7,203 nucleotides of DNA from the NCBI GenBank assembly GCA_018055515.1, contig JAGPHL010000137.1, positions 1 to 7,203 of the forward strand. Reading direction: 5' to 3'. Source of the DNA: Anaerolineae bacterium (GTDB lineage: Bacteria; Chloroflexota; Anaerolineae; B4-G1; SLSP01). Position 1 is the stretch's first letter. The number at the start of each line of letters is the position of its first letter. Below, piece after piece: positions 1-4,327 of the stretch. The translations under genes were made by a program, and so were the position numbers. The notes under the pieces are model-generated. The model worked only from the letters and a program-made list of their open reading frames with translations, ran no database searches and was not told the origin of the DNA.

Positions 1-1439
1 GGGCGCAGACCGTGGCGCAGTTCCTTCAGGCGGGCGAGGAGGCGCTGGCCGAAGCGGAGGCGCAAGTCGCGGCGCTGGCCGAGACACTCTTCACGCGCGA
101 GCCGGAGCCTCGCGCACTCGAAGCTTACAGCGAGGCCCTGTCGCGCCTGGAAGCTCTGGCGGCGATCGCACCGGCGGAACACGAAGCTGTGGCGGTGCTT
201 GCGGGATTGGGATTGGCGCACGTCAGCCTCGACACGCCGCTGGGAATCCTCAGCGGGGGGCAGAAGACGCGGCTGGGATTGGCGCGCCTGTTACTCCACC
301 GACCAGAGATCGTGTTGCTTGACGAGCCGACCAATCACCTGGACATCGAGGCGCTGGAGTGGCTTGAGGCGTGGTTGCGCGCCTACTCCGGGGCAGCGTT
401 GCTCGTCTCTCACGACCGTGCCTTCCTGGATCATACCGTCACCCGCATTCTCGATCTCGATCCTGAGACGCACACCCTCACTGGGTATGTGGGCAATTAC
501 AGCGCCTACCTCGAAACGTGGGAACGCCAGCGGGAGAAGCAGCTGGCGCAATGGCGGGACGAGCAGGCAGAAATCCGGCGGATTCAGGCGGACGTGCATC
601 GCACGGCGATGCAGGCGCTGAGTGTGGAGCTCACTACCAAACCGCACGACGCCACCATCCGTCGTTACGCCAGGAAGGTGGCGCAGAAGGCCCAATCCCG
701 GGAACGCAAGCTCGAGCGCTACCTGGAAAGCGACGAGCGTGTGGAGAAGCCCAAACTCACCTGGCGGATGAAGCTCGAATTCACGGAAGCGCCGACGAGC
801 GGCCGCGAGGTGCTCGTGCTGGAAAACCTCGCCGCCGGCTACGACGGTATGCCGCTCTTCCACAACGTGGACGCCATTTTGGGCGCGGGAGAGCGCGTGG
901 CGCTGATCGGTCCCAACGGCGCCGGCAAGACCACCCTGCTCAAAGTGATCATGGGACAGCTCGCCCCGCTGGAGGGGCGCGTGCGCCTGGGGACCCACGT
1001 CCAGGTGGGCTACTATGCTCAGGAGCAGGAGACGTTAGACCCGGACAGCACCCCCTTCGAGGTCGTCCGCGCCGTCGCTGCGCTGTCGGATACCGACGTG
1101 CGTTCCTTCCTGCACTATTACCTGTTCTCCGGCGACGACGTCTTCATCCCGGTCCGGGCGTTGAGCTACGGGGAGCGCGCACGGTTGACCCTGGCGCGGA
1201 TGGTGGCCATGGGCTGCAACTTCCTGCTGCTCGACGAGCCGATCAATCACCTGGACATCCCCAGCCGCACGCAATTCGAGCGCGCCATGACGGCTTTTGA
1301 GGGGACGGTACTGGCAGTGGTGCACGACCGCTATTTCATCCACGCCTTTGCGACGGGCCTGTGGGCCCTGCAGGGCGGCGCCTTGCGGCAGTTTGTGGAT
1401 CTGGAGGATTTCAACCGCGCTGGCCGTGGCGCGCCGTAG
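1..1439 (+). CDS. ABC-F family ATPase (5' end outside window)
   Basis: This is a soluble tandem-ABC protein of the ABC-F family. Such proteins have no membrane domain and mostly act on the ribosome in translation or antibiotic protection. The frame is open from the first base (first full codon at 3). The GTG at 12 is an internal Val codon, because the first Walker A motif that must precede it is missing. Residues counted from that GTG: signature LSGGQ 80-84, Walker B and D-loop LLDEPTNHLD 102-111, H-switch His134, then a charged inter-domain linker of about 100 residues (roughly 165-265). The second ABC domain has Walker A GPNGAGKT 300-307, signature LSYGE 384-388, Walker B LLLDEP 405-410 and H-switch His438. 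Two details are less usual: LSYGE for LSGGE, and DEPINHLD for DEPTNHLD. The protein stops soon after the second ABC domain, without a long C-terminal coil. The family call is firm; the subgroup and any resistance role cannot be decided. The gene converges on the downstream pterin-enzyme locus and looks unrelated to it. Confidence 0.93.
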   Translation, partial: AQTVAQFLQAGEEALAEAEAQVAALAETLFTREPEPRALEAYSEALSRLEALAAIAPAEHEAVAVLAGLGLAHVSLDTPLGILSGGQKTRLGLARLLLHRPEIVLLDEPTNHLDIEALEWLEAWLRAYSGAALLVSHDRAFLDHTVTRILDLDPETHTLTGYVGNYSAYLETWERQREKQLAQWRDEQAEIRRIQADVHRTAMQALSVELTTKPHDATIRRYARKVAQKAQSRERKLERYLESDERVEKPKLTWRMKLEFTEAPTSGREVLVLENLAAGYDGMPLFHNVDAILGAGERVALIGPNGAGKTTLLKVIMGQLAPLEGRVRLGTHVQVGYYAQEQETLDPDSTPFEVVRAVAALSDTDVRSFLHYYLFSGDDVFIPVRALSYGERARLTLARMVAMGCNFLLLDEPINHLDIPSRTQFERAMTAFEGTVLAVVHDRYFIHAFATGLWALQGGALRQFVDLEDFNRAGRGAP

Positions 1440-1470
1440 CGGCGTTGTGACCGCCGTACGCACATTTATT
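1436..1470 (+). terminator. possible terminator hairpin after the ABC-F gene
   Basis: The arms at 1436-1444 and 1452-1459 pair over 8 bp with one bulged G (1439) around a 7-nt loop. They overlap the ABC-F stop codon (1437-1439). The following bases (1460-1470) are only moderately T-rich (atttatt), so termination may be weak. On the opposite strand no T-run follows, so the hairpin suits the ABC-F gene better than the convergent gene. Confidence 0.4.
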
Positions 1471-1843
1471 TGACGACCGTGTCATACCGCGAGCGCAAGC
1501 CGTGATCCTCGCGTGCTTCGAGCGACTCCCGGAACTCTGGAATGGCGGCGACGTCATGCCGGTACTGGAAGGGCCACATGCTTTTGAGATGGAATAACGC
1601 CACCCGGTCCCCATGACTGAGAGGGTGCTCCAGGTCCGGTTGTAAGCCGGGCATGGCACTCAGATTGCCGTTGATGAAGGTGATCCCGCGCTCCTCTGTG
1701 GGCAATTGCAGGCGCGCGAGCAAGTCCCGCATCACGCTCCCCGCGGGTAGGGTGATGGCCACCTGCGCGAAGATGTTGTCGTCGCTGCCGCCGTAACGCG
1801 CCAGCGGCCCGTAGAGCCAGACGTCCAGGGTGATGTCCTCCAT
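1466..1843 (-). CDS. MoaD/ThiS-fold small protein with a non-diglycine C-terminal tail
   Basis: The 125-residue protein looks like a beta-grasp (ubiquitin-like) sulfur-carrier relative over residues 5-86: an LYGPLARYGG start, an LPAGS turn before a helix, a FINGN hairpin near 56-60, and LSHGDRVALF near 75-84. These match the pattern of the upstream MoaD-like gene. Where that protein ends in PPVGGG, this one continues with HLKSMWPFQYR (85-95) and about 30 charged residues. It has no C-terminal Gly-Gly, so the usual adenylation and thiocarboxylation of the tail should be impossible. A structural, chaperone or cofactor-insertion role beside the AOR enzyme is inference. The ATG is one base after the stop of the preceding gene and has a clean AGGAGG 8 nt upstream, so the start is well supported and translation is probably coupled. 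The gene ends 26 bp from the convergent ABC-F gene. Confidence 0.7.
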   Translation of the reverse strand: MEDITLDVWLYGPLARYGGSDDNIFAQVAITLPAGSVMRDLLARLQLPTEERGITFINGNLSAMPGLQPDLEHPLSHGDRVALFHLKSMWPFQYRHDVAAIPEFRESLEAREDHGLRSRYDTVVK

Positions 1844-1844
1844 G

Positions 1845-2105
1845 TTAGCCGCCTCCTACGGGAGGGAAAATGCCGACCTCGTCGCCCTCCCTCAAACGGT
1901 AGACCTCGGCGCGGGCCTTGCCATTCACGAAGGTGACTTTGACCTCGTGGGGACGGATGGCAAGCCGTTCGATGACGGTGGCGATGGTGCTTCCTTCGGG
2001 CAGTTCCATCTCAAACGGCTCACCCGCAAATTGTCCTTCCGGCGCGTAGCGCTGCAGGGTCGCAAAAAGCTTCACTTTTACTTTCATCGGCTGACTGACT
2101 CCCAT
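1845..2105 (-). CDS. MoaD/ThiS family sulfur-carrier protein
   Basis: This is a small beta-grasp protein (86 residues) of the molybdopterin-synthase small-subunit/ThiS family. Family members carry sulfur as a C-terminal thiocarboxylate, which is used to build the dithiolene of molybdo- and tungstopterin. The pattern is typical: a VKVKLFATLQRYAP first strand and helix, LPEGSTIATVIERL (35-48), VTFVNGK (57-63), LREGDEVGIFPPV (71-83) and a terminal Gly-Gly-Gly. Next to an AOR gene it most likely serves tungsten- or molybdenum-pterin supply. No MoaE, MoaA or activating E1 partner is in the window. The start is uncertain: ATG 2105 has only a weak AGAG-type site. ATG 2087 (80 residues, beginning MKVKVKLF) has GGGAG 11 nt upstream and a more typical family N-terminus. 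The next gene starts one base after the stop, so the two form a tight pair. Confidence 0.85.
   Translation of the reverse strand: MGVSQPMKVKVKLFATLQRYAPEGQFAGEPFEMELPEGSTIATVIERLAIRPHEVKVTFVNGKARAEVYRLREGDEVGIFPPVGGG
1852..1857 (-). promoter_or_regulatory. ribosome binding site inside the Gly-Gly codons of the upstream gene
   Basis: On the - strand AGGAGG lies 8 nt before the ATG at 1843. It falls in the codons GTA-GGA-GGC of the preceding MoaD-like gene, which encode its Val-Gly-Gly tail. It fixes the start of the second small gene. Confidence 0.85.
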
Positions 2106-2128
2106 TCTCTGTACTCTCTTCTGGCGAT

Positions 2129-2156
2129 ATCATAGCATAGCTCGTGGAGAAACCAA
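2129..2156 (-). promoter_or_regulatory. possible sigma-70-type promoter for the two MoaD-like genes
   Basis: On the - strand TTGGTT (2156-2151) and TATGAT (2134-2129) are 16 bp apart. The -10 box matches TATAAT at five of six positions; the -35 matches only about three. A start near 2122 would leave a short leader before ATG 2105. The -35 box is the T-rich tail of the AOR terminator, so the resemblance could come from that. Confidence 0.45.
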
Positions 2157-2187
2157 CCCACGCCGGAAATCGTGTTCCGGCGTGGGT
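2148..2187 (-). terminator. intrinsic terminator after the AOR gene
   Basis: A perfect 13-bp inverted repeat (2187-2175 with 2168-2156; arm ACCCACGCCGGAA) surrounds a 6-nt loop. It lies 14 bases past the AOR stop codon. The - strand continues with TGGTTTCT, an imperfect T-tract. It separates the AOR gene from the two small genes downstream, so these are either expressed by read-through or from their own promoter. Confidence 0.75.
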
Positions 2188-2201
2188 CTGGAGTCAGTCG
2201 C

Positions 2202-3962
2202 TTACAGCTGGCCGAACACGGAGTCGAAGACCGAGTCGGGGAGATCGTTGGTGACGTTGTGCGGTGGTAGCGGCTCGTACTTCATGAATTCCGGCAACCG
2301 GTCATCCTGGCGGGTGAAGCCCGCGGCCTCATTGAAGGCGCGCTCGCGTTTGAGGATCTCCGCGCCCATGGCCACGGCTTCATCGCTGCTCATGGACGTG
2401 CCCAGCACGGCATTGACCTCGTCCACCATGCCCTGGAAGCCGGAGGGGATGTCCAGAATGGCGAAGGCGATGAAGAGGCAGTGCCCGCTGGAGTCAATCA
2501 GCGCGGTCGTGCTCTGGAAGGCGCGGCTCAGGTCGGCTTTGGCGCTCTCCGCAGCCAGCGGGTCGGACTTGCCGCCCACGCTCAGGATTTCGGGGGCGAT
2601 GGTGTAGCCCGCGGTGTGATCCGCGCCCATCGTGGTGGTGGCGTAGGTCACGCCGATCCCTTTGACGGCGCGCGGCTCATACGCCGGCATGGCCTGTCCC
2701 TTGACGGTGGGCACGTGCGGATTCCCGTAGACCTTGCCAACCGTGGCCGCGCCGCTGCCCAGCAGGCGTCCCAGCGGCGTGCCTTTGCCCATCTCGTGCA
2801 GCAAGGCGATCGCGCCCTCGGCGTCGCCGAAGGGGAGGAGCCCCGAATCCATTGCTACACCCAGCGTCACGCCGGTCTCGATCGTGTCAAGCCCGTAGGC
2901 GTTGCAGAGCGTCACCAGCTCGCCGATCTTGTCCAGATTGTCAATGCCGCAATCCGGCCCGAAGGCCCAGTCGGACTCATACTCGATGCAGGAAGCGATC
3001 TCGCTGCCGTCGGGGGCATACAGCGTGTTGGAGCACTGGATGATGCAACCGGGGCTGCAAGCGTGATTGTAGACTTCCTTGCCGGTGCGTTGTTTGTTGG
3101 TCTCGAAGATAGCTTCACCGGCAACCCTTGCCGCGCCCTCGAAGCGGCCCTCGCGGAAGTTGCGGGTGGGCAATCCTCCCGCCTCATTGAGGATGTTGAC
3201 CAGGATCGCCGTGCCGTAGGTGTTCAGGCCCCCTTTCGGTTTGGTGATGGCGTGCGTCATCAGCGCTTCGCGCATCTTCTGGGAGCCTTCCTTGAAGAGC
3301 TCCGGGTTGGCGATCTCCACGCCGGGGGCGCCGGCGGGATCCACGACGATAAATTTCAATCCCTTGCTGCCCATGACCGCGCCCAGGCCGCCGCGGCCGG
3401 CGTAGCGCGAGGGGTGGTTCTTCATGTCGTTGAAGACGATGCCGGAATTGGGGTACTTAAACTCGCCGGCGGGGCCGATGCCGGCGACGTGGACCTTGTC
3501 TCCAAACCGCGCATAGACCTCGGGGAAGACCTCGTAGAGGTTGCGTCCCACATACTCATCCGCCGGCAGGAATTCCACTTGGGGCGCATCGCCTCCCCAG
3601 CGGAGGGTCACCATCCAGTATTTCCCCGCCTCTTGCGGTTCCCCTTCGACGACGATGGCCTTGATGCGCATCCTGGCGAGCGCAGGCGCCCAACCGGTGC
3701 CGGCGTTGGCCTCCTTGATGCCTCCGGTCAGGGGTGACTTCCCTCCTACGGAGACGCGGGCCGACGTCGGCGCTGCCGTGCCGGTGATGATGCCGGGGGC
3801 GAAGATCACTTTGTTGTGCGGGCCGAGGGGATGGCACGTGGGGTCCACTTCATCATACAGGATCGTGGACGTCAGGCCGCGTCCTCCCAAATTCTTGTAC
3901 CGTTCCGGTACGGCTTCCAGCTGATACGAACGATCTGTCATGTTCAACCGCAAAATCCACAT
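2202..3962 (-). CDS. aldehyde:ferredoxin oxidoreductase family tungsten/molybdenum-pterin enzyme
   Basis: Full-length AOR-family protein (586 residues; family about 580-620). Members bind a bis-pterin tungsten (rarely molybdenum) centre and one [4Fe-4S] cluster and typically oxidise aldehydes to acids with ferredoxin; the substrate here is not decidable. N-terminal domain: NLGGRGL (24-30), FAPGIITGT (54-62), SVGGKSP (71-77), EANAGTGWAP (84-93) and GRGGLGAVMGSKGLK (189-203), all typical pterin/Mg-site regions. Cluster ligands are probably Cys302, Cys306, Cys310 and Cys495, giving CX3CX3C instead of the CX2CX3C of the Pyrococcus enzyme. The two pterin motifs DXXGL(C/D) appear as NAYGLD (354-359) and DSSGHC (490-495), each with one substitution. 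GADHTAG (446-452) holds the His expected near the metal. The start is well fixed: GAGGAGG lies 5 nt before the ATG. There is no signal peptide, so it is cytoplasmic. Expression probably depends on the structured leader and terminator upstream. Confidence 0.96.
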   Translation of the reverse strand: MWILRLNMTDRSYQLEAVPERYKNLGGRGLTSTILYDEVDPTCHPLGPHNKVIFAPGIITGTAAPTSARVSVGGKSPLTGGIKEANAGTGWAPALARMRIKAIVVEGEPQEAGKYWMVTLRWGGDAPQVEFLPADEYVGRNLYEVFPEVYARFGDKVHVAGIGPAGEFKYPNSGIVFNDMKNHPSRYAGRGGLGAVMGSKGLKFIVVDPAGAPGVEIANPELFKEGSQKMREALMTHAITKPKGGLNTYGTAILVNILNEAGGLPTRNFREGRFEGAARVAGEAIFETNKQRTGKEVYNHACSPGCIIQCSNTLYAPDGSEIASCIEYESDWAFGPDCGIDNLDKIGELVTLCNAYGLDTIETGVTLGVAMDSGLLPFGDAEGAIALLHEMGKGTPLGRLLGSGAATVGKVYGNPHVPTVKGQAMPAYEPRAVKGIGVTYATTTMGADHTAGYTIAPEILSVGGKSDPLAAESAKADLSRAFQSTTALIDSSGHCLFIAFAILDIPSGFQGMVDEVNAVLGTSMSSDEAVAMGAEILKRERAFNEAAGFTRQDDRLPEFMKYEPLPPHNVTNDLPDSVFDSVFGQL

Positions 3963-3967
3963 AACAA

Positions 3968-3974
3968 CCTCCTC
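3968..3974 (-). promoter_or_regulatory. strong ribosome binding site of the AOR gene
   Basis: GAGGAGG on the - strand lies 5 nt before ATG 3962. This supports the start and implies efficient translation once the leader is passed. CCTCC stretches at 4203-4199, 4185-4181 and 4115-4111 in the leader could pair with it, but they are far away and have closer partners. Confidence 0.85.
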
Positions 3975-3990
3975 AGGTAAGATGATAGGG

Positions 3991-4036
3991 GAACGCCCTC
4001 ATCGGCGTTCAGGAACATTGGGCCCTGTGACAGGGC
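3991..4036 (-). other. two hairpins in the distal AOR leader
   Basis: After the leader terminator the - strand transcript can form GCCCTG/CAGGGC (4036-4031 with 4027-4022, 3-nt loop) and a perfect GAACGCC/GGCGTTC stem of 7 bp (4010-4004 with 3997-3991, 6-nt loop). Neither is followed by a T-run, so they are not terminators. The second ends 16 nt before the ribosome binding site. They may stabilise the mRNA or be part of a further regulatory fold; no known family is recognised. Confidence 0.5.
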
Positions 4037-4073
4037 GAGACGCCTTTAATAAAACAGTAAAAACCCTTATAAA

Positions 4074-4124
4074 ATAAAAAAAGGAAGCAACCCTCCCCGC
4101 TGTTTCGAGGGGAGGATTGCCTCC
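4074..4124 (-). terminator. strong intrinsic terminator in the AOR leader
   Basis: On the - strand GGAGGCAATCCTCCCC (4124-4109) pairs with GGGGAGGGTTGCTTCC (4098-4083) over 16 bp. There are two G-U wobbles and no mismatch, around a 10-nt loop. A run of seven T with one A interruption follows (4082-4071). On the + strand the same two wobbles become A/C mismatches, so the hairpin is built for - strand RNA. It lies about 110 bases before the AOR start codon and about 100 nt after the predicted transcription start. It is therefore an attenuator in the leader and not the end of an upstream gene, since no gene precedes it on this strand. Confidence 0.87.
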
Positions 4125-4204
4125 TTTGCAAATGGCAGGCGCAACGATTGCTCGCTGCACCCTATCGCCCAGCGATCCCAGGAGGACCCGTCTGGGTCGG
4201 AGGC
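4119..4204 (-). ncRNA. candidate riboswitch aptamer (Moco/Tuco-like) in the AOR leader
   Basis: The 86-nt domain folds by eye into a closed multi-hairpin shape on the - strand. The outer helix is GCCTCC (4204-4199) with GGAGGC (4124-4119). Inside are: hairpin A, GACCC/GGGTC (4198-4194 with 4189-4185); hairpin B, ATCGC/GCGAT (4176-4172 with 4168-4164); and hairpin C of 10 bp (4161-4152 with 4147-4138, two G-U pairs) capped by a GCAA tetraloop. TGG (4180-4178) can also pair with CCA (4135-4133) to enclose B and C. The 3' strand of the outer helix is also the base of the terminator stem, so the two folds exclude each other. This predicts that a stabilised aptamer lets transcription continue. The position before a tungsten/molybdenum-pterin enzyme, the GNRA-capped stem, and a CUGGGA...AGGGUG segment that I recall from Moco RNAs suggest the Moco/Tuco class. 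The structure is seen directly; the class is inference from memory. Confidence 0.55.
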
Positions 4205-4228
4205 TCGTATTCTCTTTAGATCATCTCC

Positions 4229-4257
4229 ATAATAAAACAACTTTGAAAAGCTGTCAA
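4229..4257 (-). promoter_or_regulatory. sigma-70-type promoter of the AOR leader
   Basis: On the - strand a perfect TTGACA (4257-4252) and TATTAT (4234-4229) are separated by exactly 17 bp of AT-rich DNA. Transcription would begin near 4222, giving a leader of about 260 nt before ATG 3962, or an RNA of about 150 nt if it stops at the attenuator. Confidence 0.78.
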
Positions 4258-4262
4258 GTACT

Positions 4263-4291
4263 TTGACGAGCCATGCAGCCGGTGTTATACT
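4263..4291 (+). promoter_or_regulatory. sigma-70-type promoter of the histidine kinase gene
   Basis: TTGACG (4263-4268) and TATACT (4286-4291) lie 17 bp apart on the + strand, each one base off consensus. The start would be near 4298, leaving a leader of about 30 nt. The -35 box is 5 bp from the divergent AOR promoter's -35 box. Confidence 0.72.
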
Positions 4292-4327
4292 CAAGGCATC
4301 TCAATCCATCGTTCGGGGCAAGGCAGG

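Noticed and set aside
12..14. GTG at 12 as the true start of the ABC-F gene
   Set aside because: The frame is open to the window edge and the protein would lack the first Walker A motif, so the gene is cut by the window boundary.
518..1300. Alternative + strand open frame (260 codons) within the ABC-F gene
   Set aside because: It is a shifted frame over conserved ABC motifs, and its translation is Arg/Gly/Ala-rich with no domain.
2481..3737. Long open frame (418 codons) on the + strand, antisense to the AOR gene
   Set aside because: It lies wholly inside a gene with many conserved motifs, has low-complexity composition with no recognisable domain, and is the usual by-product of GC-rich codon bias on the opposite strand.
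4119..4204. AOR leader as a T-box, TPP, cobalamin, SAM or 6S-type RNA
   Set aside because: None of the conserved boxes I know for these classes is present, and a T-box, thiamine or cobalamin link would not fit an AOR gene. A cofactor-sensing class fits better.
4256..4263. Palindrome AAGTACTT as a regulator operator
   Set aside because: The symmetry largely comes from the two opposed -35 boxes. An 8-bp palindrome alone does not support a specific binding site.
4067..4294. 75-codon open frame on the - strand upstream of the AOR gene
   Set aside because: It starts upstream of the predicted AOR promoter and runs through that promoter, the structured leader and the terminator. It has no coding character.
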